Positions 28,843 to 38,303 of a DNA stretch of 64,000 nucleotides are shown here, piece after piece. Made by a program: the position numbers and the translations under genes. Location of the stretch: the NCBI RefSeq assembly GCF_003428335.1, contig NZ_CP031704.1:1488001-1552000 (forward strand). The letters are read 5' to 3'. The notes below the pieces were generated by a model, which saw only the letters and a list, made by a program, of their open reading frames with translations, was not told where the DNA came from and ran no database searches. Each line of letters starts with the position of its first letter. The first letter of the stretch is position 1. This stretch comes from Solimonas sp. K1W22B-7. GTDB taxonomy: Bacteria > Pseudomonadota > Gammaproteobacteria > Nevskiales > Nevskiaceae.

Positions 28843-29451
28843 TTGCGCGGATTATGGATCTGGCTGATGGTCATTGCCTGCGCGTTCGGCGCATGGCGAT
28901 CCTGGCAGCACCGGCAGCTGGAGCAGCGGCCCGGCATCCTGGTGCGTGGCGAGCCGCGGCAGGACTCGCTGGACGGCGCCGATTCACGCGCCTTCGAGCA
29001 CCAGGGATACCTGCTCAAGCCACAGGCGAGCTATCGCATCCAGGCGCGCCTGCTCAGCCGGGAGAGCTATGGCAGCGGCCGGGAGTCAGAGCTGTCGCCG
29101 CTGGACTTTGCGCTGGGCTGGGGGCCGATGTCGGATTCCACGGTGCTGGACGCGATCGAGATCTCGCAGTCCGGCCGTTTCTTCTGGGTGCGCTGGCCGG
29201 ACCAGCCGCCGATTCCGGAGGGCGAGATTTTCGATCACGCCGCCAACACGCACCTGATCCCTGCGGACAGGCGGGTGAGCGGCCTGCTGGACAAGATGCG
29301 CCCCGGGCAATTGATCGAGTTGTCCGGCAGGCTGGTGAATGCCACTGCGGCGGACGGGTGGCACTGGAACAGTTCGCTGAAGCGCACCGACACCGGTGCC
29401 GGCGCCTGTGAGCTGATGTGGGTCGAAGACGCGAGAATCCTGAACCGATGA
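28843..29451 (+). CDS. Membrane-anchored hypothetical protein
   Basis: The protein has 202 residues. An N-terminal anchor ([15 protein letters not shown]) is followed by a soluble domain with [29 protein letters not shown] and [11 protein letters not shown]. This pattern is common in uncharacterised proteins of this kind in proteobacteria, probably periplasmic. The start is TTG with GAGG about 8 bases upstream. It overlaps the dcd ATG by 4 bases. The function is unknown. Confidence 0.75.
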   Translation: MRGLWIWLMVIACAFGAWRSWQHRQLEQRPGILVRGEPRQDSLDGADSRAFEHQGYLLKPQASYRIQARLLSRESYGSGRESELSPLDFALGWGPMSDSTVLDAIEISQSGRFFWVRWPDQPPIPEGEIFDHAANTHLIPADRRVSGLLDKMRPGQLIELSGRLVNATAADGWHWNSSLKRTDTGAGACELMWVEDARILNR

Positions 29452-30014
29452 GCATCAAATCCGACAAGTGGATCCGCCGCATGGCGGAGCAGGGCATGAT
29501 CGAGCCGTTCGCGCCGCAGCAGGTGCGCCATGCCGCCGACGGCCACAAGATCGTCTCCTACGGCGTGTCCAGCTACGGCTACGACGTGCGCTGCGCCGAC
29601 GAGTTCAAGATCTTCACCAACATCAACTCCACGATCGTGGACCCGAAGGCCTTCGACCCGAAGAGCTTCGTCGACGTGAAGTCGGACGTCTGCATCATTC
29701 CGCCCAATTCCTTCGTGCTGGCGCGGACGGTGGAGTTCTTCCGCATCCCGCGCAGCACGCTGGTGGTGTGCCTGGGCAAGAGCACCTACGCGCGCTGCGG
29801 CATCATCGTCAACGTGACGCCGCTGGAGCCGGAGTGGGAAGGCCACGTGACGCTGGAGTTCTCCAACACGACGCCGCTGCCGGCGAAGATCTACGCCAAC
29901 GAGGGTGTGGCACAGATGCTGTTCTTCGAATCCGACGAGGTCTGCGAGACGTCGTACGCGGATCGCGGTGGCAAGTACATGGGGCAGCAGGGTGTGACGT
30001 TGCCGAAGACTTGA
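29448..30014 (+). CDS. dcd: dCTP deaminase
   Basis: The protein has 188 residues, the standard length. It has the [12 protein letters not shown] and [25 protein letters not shown] motifs, the latter holding the catalytic Glu. It deaminates dCTP to dUTP for thymidylate synthesis. The start [13 protein letters not shown] at 29448 overlaps the previous stop. A terminator follows at 30046. Confidence 0.97.
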   Translation: MSIKSDKWIRRMAEQGMIEPFAPQQVRHAADGHKIVSYGVSSYGYDVRCADEFKIFTNINSTIVDPKAFDPKSFVDVKSDVCIIPPNSFVLARTVEFFRIPRSTLVVCLGKSTYARCGIIVNVTPLEPEWEGHVTLEFSNTTPLPAKIYANEGVAQMLFFESDEVCETSYADRGGKYMGQQGVTLPKT

Positions 30015-30045
30015 ATTTGCCGCCGTTCCCTGCCAGATACGTAGC

Positions 30046-30076
30046 CCGGTTTCGCGTAGCGAAGCCGGGTTTTTTA
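30046..30076 (+). terminator. Rho-independent terminator after dcd
   Basis: An 11-bp stem (30046-30056 with 30060-30070, one wobble pair) is followed by six T. Confidence 0.88.
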
Positions 30077-30145
30077 TTGAGTGCCCACTGAACCGTTCAT
30101 CCCGAGTGCCGCGAAGCGGCGTATCGAGGGACGCCCCTCTTGGTT

Positions 30146-30184
30146 CCCTCTCCCCGTTCACGGGGAGAGGGCTAGGGTGAGGGG
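30146..30184. repeat. CCCTCTCCC-type hairpin
   Basis: CCCTCTCCCCG (30146-30156) pairs perfectly with its complement at 30161-30171 across TTCA and is followed by TAGGGTGAGGGG, as at 24877-24992. The rest of the 280-base gap between dcd and the AraC gene shows no gene. Confidence 0.7.
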
Positions 30185-30294
30185 CGCGAGCTTTCGAGTG
30201 GAAGCCCAAGCGGGAATGCCGGCGACTACGCCGGTCAGGAGCCGCAGATCTCTGGAGGTTTGTTTCGCCCAAGGGCGAGGTACTTGTTCACTAC

Positions 30295-31341
30295 TCACCT
30301 CGCCACAGTTCGTTGCGCCTGCTGCCACTGCGCCGGCGCCACCCCCGTCCACCGCCTGAACGCCCGCGCGAAATTGCTCGGGTCGGCAAACCCCAGCAGC
30401 CAGGTCACTTCCGCCGCGCTGCGCCCCTGCCTCAGGTAGGACAGCGCCAGTTCACGGCGCGTGTCATTCAACAATTCCTTATAGGTGGCGTTCTCCGCCG
30501 CGAGGCGGCGCAGCAGCGTGCGCGGCGTCAGCTTCAGGGCGGCGGCCACGGCTTCGCGCGTGGGTTCGCCGGCAGGCAGCTGCCGCACCAGGTGCTCGCG
30601 TACGCGCTGCGAGACCGGCTGGGCATCGAAGCGTCCCAGGTAGGCGGAGGCAGCGGCATCGTACTGGCGCAGCTGCTGCGGGTCGGCGCCGGGCAGGGGT
30701 GCCTGCAGCAGGGCCAGGTCGAAGACTAGGCGGTTCTGCGGCTGGCCGGCGCGCACCAGGCAGCCGAACCAGCGCTCGTAAGGGCCGAGGCCGGCCGGGG
30801 TGTGGCGGAACTCGCAGGCCAGCAAGGCGTTGTCCTGGCCAGCCAGGCTGCGGCCCAGTTGTACGGTCGTGGCCATGAAGGCTTCCACGGCGGCGTCGGC
30901 CAGCGGCACATCGTGGTGTGGCGGCCTGAACACCAGGGACATGCGGCCCGGCTCCTGTTCCAGGGCTATGTCGACGGCATCGCTGACGATGCGCGAGTAG
31001 CGCGCCAGGCGCAGCAGGCCGTCCTGCAGGCTGGGGCTGACGCGCAGGGCCAGGCCCAGGGCATGCAAGGTTCCGGGCTGCACGTGGCGCGGCAGTTCCA
31101 GGGCAAAGGCCGGGTCGCCGGTGGCGGCCCTGGCCAGGTCCCAGAGACGGGTCATGCCGCGCAGGGGATAACGCGCCTCCGGCTCCTCGCGGCGGGCATA
31201 GTCCAGGCCGGCCTGCGCGAACAGGGCCGGGGCGTCGCAGCCGCGGGCTTGCAGGGCGCGGGCGATGGCGGCAGCCCAACTGGCGATGGTGGTCGGTTCC
31301 GGCAAGGGCAGGGGGCGGGTGGCGGGGACTGCCGAAAACAC
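30295..31341 (-). CDS. AraC-family transcriptional regulator
   Basis: The protein has 348 residues. An arabinose-binding-like N-terminal domain (about 20-210) precedes a C-terminal double helix-turn-helix with LSYLRQGRSAAEVTWLLGFADPSNFARAFRRWTG. The GTG at 31341 is chosen because earlier starts would run into the promoter of the divergent sulfatase gene. It is likely to control that gene, 70 bases away. The ligand is unknown. Confidence 0.88.
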   Translation of the reverse strand: MFSAVPATRPLPLPEPTTIASWAAAIARALQARGCDAPALFAQAGLDYARREEPEARYPLRGMTRLWDLARAATGDPAFALELPRHVQPGTLHALGLALRVSPSLQDGLLRLARYSRIVSDAVDIALEQEPGRMSLVFRPPHHDVPLADAAVEAFMATTVQLGRSLAGQDNALLACEFRHTPAGLGPYERWFGCLVRAGQPQNRLVFDLALLQAPLPGADPQQLRQYDAAASAYLGRFDAQPVSQRVREHLVRQLPAGEPTREAVAAALKLTPRTLLRRLAAENATYKELLNDTRRELALSYLRQGRSAAEVTWLLGFADPSNFARAFRRWTGVAPAQWQQAQRTVAR

Positions 31342-31411
31342 TGTCCCAAACGGACCAGTCCTGCAAGCGGGGCACTGCTTAAGCTGGGGCAAATATCTGG
31401 AGGAGACCCGA

Positions 31412-33145
31412 ATGACCCGTCCCACTGCTGCCCTGGCTGCCGCCGGCCTGCTGGCCCTGCTGTCCGCCTGCAAGGACAAGGCCGCCGCCCCGGCGGCGCC
31501 CGTGGCCACCCCGGCCGCGCTGAGCGCGCACAGCGCCGAGTTCCGCAAGGAGGTGATCCAGGCCGCCGAGGGAGTCTACGTGGCGGTGGGCTACGGCATC
31601 GCCAACTCGATCATGCTGGTCGGCGACGACGGCATCATCATCGTCGACACGATGGAGGACGAGGCCACCGCCAGGGCGGTGCTGGCGGAGTTCCGCAAGA
31701 TCACCGACAAGCCGGTCAAGGCGCTGGTCTACACGCACTCGCACCCCGACCACATCGGCGGCGCGCGCGTCTTCACCGGCGGTGCCACCGACATCCCGGT
31801 GTACGCGCAGAACGAGGTGATCCGCAACATGGATCGCACCACCTTCGAACTGCAGGAGGCGATCACGCGGCGCTCCCTGCGCATGTACGGCCCGCTGCTG
31901 CCGCCGGAGGAAATGGTCAACGTCGGCCTGGGGCCCGGCCTGGAGATGCACGAGGGCAGCGTGGTCGACATCCTGCGGCCGAACAAGCTGTTCGGCGAGT
32001 CGCTGAAGGAAAGCATTGCCGGCATCGACTTCGAGCTGGTGCATGCGCCGGGCGAAACCACCGACCAGCTGTTCGTCTGGCTGCCGAAACAGCGCGTACT
32101 GCTGCCGGGCGACAACCTCTACCGTACCTTCCCCAATCTCTACACGATCCGCGGCACCACCTATCGCGATCCGCGGCTGTGGGCGGACTCGCTGGACAAG
32201 ATGCGCGCGCTCAAGCCGGCGGTGCTGGTGCCCAGCCACACGCGGCCGCTGCAGGGCGAGCAGCAGATCCACGACATCCTCACCACGTATCGCGACGGCA
32301 TCCGCTACGTCAACGACCAGACGCTGCGCCTGATCAACCTCGGCTACACGCCCGACGAGATCGCGCCGCGCATCAAGCTGCCGCCGGGCCTTGCGGCTTC
32401 CCCCTTCCTGCAGGAGTTCTACGGCAAGCCGGGCTGGTCGGCGCGCAGCATCTACAGCGGCAACCTCGGCTGGTTCGACGGCAACCCGACGAACCTGCAG
32501 CCGCTGGCGCCGGAGGAAGAAGCGCAGAAGATGATCGCCCTGGCGGGTGGTGCCGAGGCGATGCTCAAGCAGGCGAAGGACGCGGACGCGCGCGGCGAAT
32601 CGCAGTGGGTGCTGCAGCTCACCGACTACCTGCTCCGGGCGCAGCCGGATGCCGGCGAGGCGAAGCAGCTGCGCATCAAGGCCCTGCGTGCACTGGGCGA
32701 GCGCGAGGCCAATCCCAATGCGCGCCACTGGTACCTGATGACGGCGCGCGAGCTGGCCGGCGAGTTCAAGCTGCCGGGCCGCATCATGCAGCCCACGCCG
32801 GACATGCTGGCGCAGCTGCCGCTGCACCGCTTCTTCGATGCGCTGGCGATCAACCTGAATCCCGAGGCCTCGGCCGAGGTGACGACCTCGGTGGCCTTCG
32901 AGTTCACCGACAGTTCCGAGCGCTACACCTACATCGTGCGGCGCGGGGTCAGCGAGGTGGTGCCGGAACTGCGCGACGACGCCGATATCGTGGTGCGTGT
33001 GTCCGGACAGGCCTTCAAGGAAATGCTGGCCAGGCTGCGCAACCCGGCGGTGAGCCTGATGCGCGATTTCGAGGTGACCAAGGGCGGCAAGCTCGACTTC
33101 GCGAAGTTCATGAAGATGTTCGAGCCGATGGAGCAGGGGCACTGA
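31412..33145 (+). CDS. Alkyl sulfatase, SdsA/YjcS type, as a lipoprotein
   Basis: The protein has 577 residues. The lipobox LLSAC gives C20. The metallo-beta-lactamase domain has THSHPDHIGG (108-117) and further metal ligands at HAPGETTDQ and PSHTRP. A dimerisation and SCP2-like C-terminal part follows. Homologues hydrolyse alkyl sulfates such as SDS to alcohol and sulfate. A GGAGGAG site precedes the ATG. Lipid anchoring is unusual compared with periplasmic SdsA. It overlaps the next start (TGATG). Confidence 0.9.
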   Translation: MTRPTAALAAAGLLALLSACKDKAAAPAAPVATPAALSAHSAEFRKEVIQAAEGVYVAVGYGIANSIMLVGDDGIIIVDTMEDEATARAVLAEFRKITDKPVKALVYTHSHPDHIGGARVFTGGATDIPVYAQNEVIRNMDRTTFELQEAITRRSLRMYGPLLPPEEMVNVGLGPGLEMHEGSVVDILRPNKLFGESLKESIAGIDFELVHAPGETTDQLFVWLPKQRVLLPGDNLYRTFPNLYTIRGTTYRDPRLWADSLDKMRALKPAVLVPSHTRPLQGEQQIHDILTTYRDGIRYVNDQTLRLINLGYTPDEIAPRIKLPPGLAASPFLQEFYGKPGWSARSIYSGNLGWFDGNPTNLQPLAPEEEAQKMIALAGGAEAMLKQAKDADARGESQWVLQLTDYLLRAQPDAGEAKQLRIKALRALGEREANPNARHWYLMTARELAGEFKLPGRIMQPTPDMLAQLPLHRFFDALAINLNPEASAEVTTSVAFEFTDSSERYTYIVRRGVSEVVPELRDDADIVVRVSGQAFKEMLARLRNPAVSLMRDFEVTKGGKLDFAKFMKMFEPMEQGH

Positions 33146-34485
33146 TGTTGCGCTACGCCACGCTTTCCCTGGCGCTGCTGCTGGCCGCCTGCGGCGGCAG
33201 CAGTGCGCCGGACACGGCCGCGCCCGCACCGGTACCCGAGCCCACGCCCGAGACCCAGGCGCTGGCGCTGAACTGCAGCTGGCTGCTGCGCAGCGATCCC
33301 GACCTGCTGAACATCGCCTTTCCCGACGAGGCCGCGACCTACTGGGTGGCGGCCTTGCCGGCGCTGCCGGGCACGCGCCTGCGCATCGAGGGCGAGTACC
33401 CGCGTTCGCGCTACTTCTCCTACAACGCCTACGACCCGGCGTTGCGTCCTACCGATGCCATCACCGACTACCAGCTCGATCCGGCCGCGGGCGGCAATCC
33501 CTACCGTAGTGCAGACGCCGCCGGTGGACGCTACGTCGCCTACCTGAAGCCGGGCATGGTGCCGGAGCCGCGCGAGCCGAACACGCTCTACGCCGGCAGC
33601 ATCGACCTGCTGAACCGCGCCGACCTGCCGAACCCGCTGTGGCTGCTGATCTACCGCGTCTATCTCGCCGAGGGCAGCCGCAGCGGCGGCGTGCCGCTGC
33701 CGAAGCTGACGCTGGAGACGGCCGGCGGCACGGCAACACCAATAGCGCTGGAGAGCTGCAACCCGCTGCCGCCGGAGGGCCTGCCGGGCCTGGTCAACGG
33801 CGTCATCCGCGACAGCAGCAACCCGCTGCCCCTGCCGTTCCCGCTGGCACCGAAGGAGCCGCAGGTGCTGCGCTTCTATGGCTTGCCGGAAGCGCTGCGC
33901 CAGCTGGTCAGCAACGCCGTGGGTTTCCCGCTGCCGCTGGGCGCGATCACCGGCGCCGATACCGGCGGCGGCTTCCTCAGCAACGTCGACAACGCCTACG
34001 TCACCAGCATGGCCAGCCGCGACCAGGGCTCGCTGTACATCGTGCGCGCCCGCGCGCCCAGTCACGCGCTGCGGCCGTCGGATGCGCCGCTGGGCAGTGC
34101 GCAGCTGCGCTACTGGTCGCTGTGCACCAACGAGTTCGTCAGCCAGCGCTACGTCGACTGCCTGTCGGACTACGAGGTGCCGGTGGATGCGCAGGGCTAC
34201 TTCACCCTGGTGGTGTCGGACCCGGCGCAGCGGCCGTCGAACGCGACCGATGCCAAGGCCATCGCCTGGCTGCCCTGGGGCTCGGTCTACCCGGACTCGG
34301 TGCTGATCTACCGCCACATGCTGCCCTCGCCGCATTTCGCGCAGGCGGTGCAGAACATTCCCTACGGCACGCCGCCGGTGGAGGTGATGGGCGAGTACCT
34401 GCCGAAGGTTGCCTATTGCGATCGGGCGACGATCGAGGCGGCGGGGAGTGCGGCACAGGCCTTCGAGGCTTGCGCGGCGGAGTGA
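33145..34485 (+). CDS. Hypothetical lipoprotein coupled to the sulfatase
   Basis: The protein has 446 residues. A signal with lipobox LLAAC (C16) is followed by a Pro-rich linker and a large domain with RYFSYNAYDPALRPTDAI and YFTLVVSDP. These segments recall DUF1214/DUF1254-like proteins, but I am not certain. It is coupled to the sulfatase by overlapping stop and start, so a shared role at the cell surface is likely. The function is unknown. Confidence 0.75.
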   Translation: MLRYATLSLALLLAACGGSSAPDTAAPAPVPEPTPETQALALNCSWLLRSDPDLLNIAFPDEAATYWVAALPALPGTRLRIEGEYPRSRYFSYNAYDPALRPTDAITDYQLDPAAGGNPYRSADAAGGRYVAYLKPGMVPEPREPNTLYAGSIDLLNRADLPNPLWLLIYRVYLAEGSRSGGVPLPKLTLETAGGTATPIALESCNPLPPEGLPGLVNGVIRDSSNPLPLPFPLAPKEPQVLRFYGLPEALRQLVSNAVGFPLPLGAITGADTGGGFLSNVDNAYVTSMASRDQGSLYIVRARAPSHALRPSDAPLGSAQLRYWSLCTNEFVSQRYVDCLSDYEVPVDAQGYFTLVVSDPAQRPSNATDAKAIAWLPWGSVYPDSVLIYRHMLPSPHFAQAVQNIPYGTPPVEVMGEYLPKVAYCDRATIEAAGSAAQAFEACAAE

Positions 34486-34517
34486 AGCGCGCGCACCGCT
34501 TCATTCAGAGAGCGGCG

Positions 34518-34589
34518 TAGGAGCGGCTGTTAGCCGCGAACACCGGTGATCATGTCTACCGGCGCTCGCGGCTAACAGCCGCTCCTACG
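34518..34589. repeat. REP-like palindrome (GTAGGAGCGGC type)
   Basis: Perfect 23-base arms (34518-34540 and 34567-34589) differ by only one base from those at 8815-8886. It lies between two convergent genes, like that copy. Confidence 0.88.
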
Positions 34590-34606
34590 AGTCCAATGTA
34601 TTGCTT

Positions 34607-36028
34607 CTAGCGCACCGCGAAACCATTGGCCTTCGCCAGGTCCCGCAGCCCCAGCCACTCCAGGTTGTGCTGGGCCTGCTTGATGTCGGCGCTGGTCAGC
34701 GAGCCGAGCAGTTCGGTGAGGCCGCCATTGGGCAGGATCACCGGCAGGCCGTTGCTGCAGTTGGCGCCGAAGGGGCCGGCGGGCACGGGGAATTCCGGCT
34801 TGTCCGTGCGCGGCGCGCTGCCGAAGTCCAGCGCATGCGCCAGGTTCATCGACCAGTCGCCGCGTGCGCCGAGCTTGTCCAGGCCGAAGCGCCAGCAGAT
34901 GAAATTGAGGATCGAGTTCACGTCGAGCTGCAGGTGGCTGACGTGGCCCTTGCGCGCGCGCGGGCCGATCAGCACGCAGGGCGTGCGGAAACCCAGGCGG
35001 CCGTCGTTCGGCAGCTGTGCCTCGTTGGCCGTGACCGGCCCGGTGGGCGGCACGACGTGATCGTAGAAACCGCCCCACTCGTCGTAGCAGATGACCATCA
35101 GCGTGCGCTCCCACTTCGGGCCGTCGCGCAGCGCGCGGTAGATGCCATCGAGGAAGGCCTGGCCGTTGCGCACGTCGGCCTGCGGGTGATCGTCGTTGGA
35201 GGCGCCATCCGGCGATTCCATCAGGAAGCGCGGGTCGACGTAGCTGACCTCGGGCAGCAGGCCCAGTGCCGCATCGGTGTAGAAGGTGGCGGCGGGTCGC
35301 GAGATCAGCAGGTGTTTCGTGCCCCACAGCGCGGTCAGCGGCAGGTCGTTGAAGTAGTAGAGGCCGCTGTGGCCCTTGTCGGCGAGGCGGCTCCAGATCG
35401 TCGGCAGCTGCGAGATCGTGAAGTCGTTGGAACGGCGGTCGGTCTCGCCCGAGTGCATGTAGATGCGGTTGGGGTAGGTCGAGGCCAGGATGCCGTGGAA
35501 GTAGCGGTCGCAGATCGTGAAGTGTTCGGCCGCGCCCTTGTAGAAGGGCAGGTCGTCGGCTTCGTAGTAGCCGATCGGGAAATGGTCGGTGTCGACGGCC
35601 GTGTCGCCGATGGTGTCCAGCCAGCCGTTCATCTTGCCGTTGTTGAGATGCTTGCGCCCGCCGTCGTAGCCGTGGTTCGGGTCTTCCTTGCCGCAGCCCT
35701 GGTAGCCGTAGTCCTCGCGCGAGGCGAGGTGGAAGCTGTCGATCTGGCGCCCGGCCTTGTCCGGGAACTTCAGCCCGGCCTGGCGGCCGTCGGCACCGGG
35801 CACCCAGCCCAACATGTGGTCGAAGGAGCGGTTCTCCATCATCACCACCACGACGTGGTCGATGCCCGAGTCCTCCGGGGCCGGCAGTGGCGCGGTGGGC
35901 GCCGCCGCTCCCGGGTCGGTGGCGTCGCTGCTGCTGCAAGCGGACAGTCCCAGCGCGGGTGCGGCGGCCAGGCCGGCCAGCAGGCGGCGGCGTGAAGCGT
36001 CGATGGCATCGTCTTGTGGCTTGCTCAT
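34607..36028 (-). CDS. Phospholipase C/acid phosphatase-like phosphoesterase
   Basis: The protein has 473 residues. Its signal combines a Tat-like RRRLLAGL with a lipobox-like LSAC (C31). The phosphoesterase family motif VVVMMENRSFDHMLGW holds the metal- and nucleophile-proximal Glu-Asn, and YDEWGGFYDHV supplies later ligands. The family includes phospholipases C and AcpA-type phosphatases. It is divergent from a PHP-domain lipoprotein 181 bases away, which may act on related phosphoesters. Confidence 0.88.
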   Translation of the reverse strand: MSKPQDDAIDASRRRLLAGLAAAPALGLSACSSSDATDPGAAAPTAPLPAPEDSGIDHVVVVMMENRSFDHMLGWVPGADGRQAGLKFPDKAGRQIDSFHLASREDYGYQGCGKEDPNHGYDGGRKHLNNGKMNGWLDTIGDTAVDTDHFPIGYYEADDLPFYKGAAEHFTICDRYFHGILASTYPNRIYMHSGETDRRSNDFTISQLPTIWSRLADKGHSGLYYFNDLPLTALWGTKHLLISRPAATFYTDAALGLLPEVSYVDPRFLMESPDGASNDDHPQADVRNGQAFLDGIYRALRDGPKWERTLMVICYDEWGGFYDHVVPPTGPVTANEAQLPNDGRLGFRTPCVLIGPRARKGHVSHLQLDVNSILNFICWRFGLDKLGARGDWSMNLAHALDFGSAPRTDKPEFPVPAGPFGANCSNGLPVILPNGGLTELLGSLTSADIKQAQHNLEWLGLRDLAKANGFAVR

Positions 36029-36209
36029 GAGTTCCCCGGGCCCCGGTCGGGCCCCTCAGGCTGGCGGATTTGTATGTCAGTGTTTTGCAGCAAAAGCCGG
36101 TGCGCCGCCAGCGCGGCCGGCTAGTAAAAATGGCCTTGACGCGAAATTTTCATCTTGGCCGCAGCCCGGTGCGGGCATGCTTCCGCTTTTACGGACAACC
36201 CGCCTTTCC

Positions 36210-37454
36210 ATGACCCACGTCCTGTCGCGCCTTTCCGCCCTGGCCCTGCTGCTGATACTGGGTGCCTGCACCGGTTCCGATCCCGACGCCGGCAATCCGG
36301 ATACCGGCACTCCCGGAGCCGCCAAGGCCTGCGATGCCTACACCGGGCCGGCGGTCGCGTCCCTGCGCCACTACCGCGGTGCGCTGCACGAGCACAGCTC
36401 CTACTCCGACGGCGACATCCACTCGATTCCCGCCGACTACTACGCGGCCGCCAAGACGGCTGGTCTGGACTTCATGGGGGGCAGCGAGCACTCCGACAGC
36501 CTCGATCCGCTGGTGTTCATTTCCTTGGGCAACGATTGCTTCAGTACGCCGGACGGCCTGCTGACCTGCCTGACGCCCAGTGTCGATGAGCTCAACAAGT
36601 GGAACTCGATCGGGAAGCAGTCGGAGGCGGCCAGCGATGCGGACTTCCTGGCCTTCCGCGGCTTCGAGTGGACCTCGGATCGCTTCGGCCACATCAACGT
36701 CTTCTTCGGCAAGGACCAGACCAATGCCAAGACCGACGGCGGCTACCTGCTGACGATGGAGTCGTTCTGGAGCTGGTTCACGCGCTCGCCGGACACGCTG
36801 CTGCTCGGTGGTGGCGACGACAGCGTCGCGGTCTTCAACCATCCCGACGACAAGACCCTGGGCGACTTCGACCCCGGCCGCAACTGGTGGATGCTGCGCC
36901 ACGTGCCGCAGGCCGACGAGCGCATGGTCGGCATGGAGCTGTACAACAGCGGCGGCCGCCGCGACTACTACGCCGACTGGTATGCGCTGGCGCTGGACAA
37001 CGGCTGGCATGTGGGCGCGGTGAGCGGCGAGGATGAGCACGGTACGAACTGGGCGAATGCCGAGCTGCCCAAGACCGTGATCCTGGCGCCGGACCTCGCG
37101 TCCGCCACGATGAAGGACGCGATGCTGGCGCGGCGCATGTACGCCGTGGTCGGGGGCGAGGACGTGGTGGTGGATTTCCTCGCCGAGGGGCACCCGATGG
37201 GTTCGCGCCTGAGTTGCGGGGCCGGTACCAGCGTGCCGCTGCATGTCGCTGTGCGACGCCGTGACGGCGGCAGCTACGACGGCCGCATCGCGCTTTTCGA
37301 CAAGGCCGGCGAGCCGTTGGCGCGCAGCACCGGTTCCAGCCTCGACTACAGGCAGCCGGTGTCGGCCACGGAGCGCTGGTACTACGCCCGCATCGAGAAC
37401 GCCGCGGGCGAGTCGGTGGCCTATACCAGCCCGGTGTGGATCAAGGCGCGCTGA
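36210..37454 (+). CDS. PHP-domain metal-dependent hydrolase lipoprotein
   Basis: The protein has 414 residues. The lipobox LGAC gives C20. The PHP domain shows HEHSSYSDGD, GGSEHSD, FRGFEWTS, FNHPDD and SGEDEHG metal-binding motifs, as in CehA/McbA-type hydrolases. A beta domain of about 90 residues ends the protein. PHP enzymes cleave phosphoesters or carbamates. It is convergent with the next gene; an 18-bp perfect palindrome (37449-37466) spans both stop codons. Confidence 0.85.
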   Translation: MTHVLSRLSALALLLILGACTGSDPDAGNPDTGTPGAAKACDAYTGPAVASLRHYRGALHEHSSYSDGDIHSIPADYYAAAKTAGLDFMGGSEHSDSLDPLVFISLGNDCFSTPDGLLTCLTPSVDELNKWNSIGKQSEAASDADFLAFRGFEWTSDRFGHINVFFGKDQTNAKTDGGYLLTMESFWSWFTRSPDTLLLGGGDDSVAVFNHPDDKTLGDFDPGRNWWMLRHVPQADERMVGMELYNSGGRRDYYADWYALALDNGWHVGAVSGEDEHGTNWANAELPKTVILAPDLASATMKDAMLARRMYAVVGGEDVVVDFLAEGHPMGSRLSCGAGTSVPLHVAVRRRDGGSYDGRIALFDKAGEPLARSTGSSLDYRQPVSATERWYYARIENAAGESVAYTSPVWIKAR

Positions 37455-37460
37455 GCGCGC

Positions 37461-37868
37461 TCAGCGGTCCGGGCCGGAGTCCTCATGGCGCGGCAGTGAG
37501 TCGGCGGTCTCGAACCAGCCGATCCGGCTCTGGCGCCAGATGTGGTACTGCGGCGGCAACTGTTCCGGGTCGTCCAGGCTGGCGATGGTGACGTCCACGG
37601 TCTGCGGATCGGCGCTGCGGCGGAACAGCAACTGCGTGCCGCAGGCGCCGCAGAACTCGCGCTGGCTGTGCTCGCTGGAATGGAACACGACGGGCGTGCC
37701 GGCGAGCCAGGCGAACTGCGCCATCGGCACGGTCAGCCAGGCCAGCACCGGGGCACCGGCGGAGCGCTGGCACAGGCGGCAGTGGCAGTAACCGGCGTCG
37801 ATGACCGGCAGGGTGATGCGGTAGCGGAGGGCGCCGCAGAGGCAGCGGCCTTCGAGGGAAGCACTCAT
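37461..37868 (-). CDS. GFA-family protein (CENP-V/GFA domain)
   Basis: The protein has 135 residues. It has the zinc-binding motifs CLCGALRY, CHCRLCQR and CGACGTQL of the glutathione-dependent formaldehyde-activating (GFA) family. Most members have unproven activity. The start MSASLEGRCLCG at 37868 has GGGAG 5 bases upstream. Confidence 0.9.
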   Translation of the reverse strand: MSASLEGRCLCGALRYRITLPVIDAGYCHCRLCQRSAGAPVLAWLTVPMAQFAWLAGTPVVFHSSEHSQREFCGACGTQLLFRRSADPQTVDVTIASLDDPEQLPPQYHIWRQSRIGWFETADSLPRHEDSGPDR

Positions 37869-37890
37869 ATGCGCTCCCACCAATGAACGT

Positions 37891-38292
37891 CTAGCCCGCC
37901 GCCGCCTGCAGCTTGCAACCGCTGAACACCGGCTTGCCATCACGCTCGATGGTCGCTTCGTCGCCCTTGCCCCAGAACACCAGCTTGTCGTTGCTGTACT
38001 TGGCGCCGGAGGCCGACTCGGCCTGGCTCAGTTCCACGGCGGGTTCGCCGGGCAGGGTCAGGGCGATCTTCTGCGATTCGGCATCCAGCATCGCCAGCGT
38101 GACCTGGGCGTCGCCCTCGCACTTGTAGAGCATGGTCATCTGCTGCGGTGTCGGCGGCTCCTCGATCACCAGGTTGGCGGGCGGGGCCGAGGGGCCGGCC
38201 GGCGCGGGTTCGGCCGGCGCCGGCGCTTCCGCGCCGCGTGAGCAGCCGGCGAGCAGGGCGGCGATCAGCAGCAGGCGCGGCAGGGCAGGCAT
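37891..38292 (-). CDS. MliC-family lysozyme inhibitor lipoprotein
   Basis: The protein has 133 residues. The lipobox LLAGC (C17) is followed by a Pro/Ala linker and the MliC domain with YKCEGDAQV, KYSNDKLVFWGKGDEATIE and a closing FSGCK cysteine. It protects peptidoglycan from C-type lysozyme, which suggests host or predator contact. It lies 11 bases after a secreted protein gene on the same strand. Confidence 0.9.
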   Translation of the reverse strand: MPALPRLLLIAALLAGCSRGAEAPAPAEPAPAGPSAPPANLVIEEPPTPQQMTMLYKCEGDAQVTLAMLDAESQKIALTLPGEPAVELSQAESASGAKYSNDKLVFWGKGDEATIERDGKPVFSGCKLQAAAG

Positions 38293-38303
38293 GGCGGGAG
38301 TCC

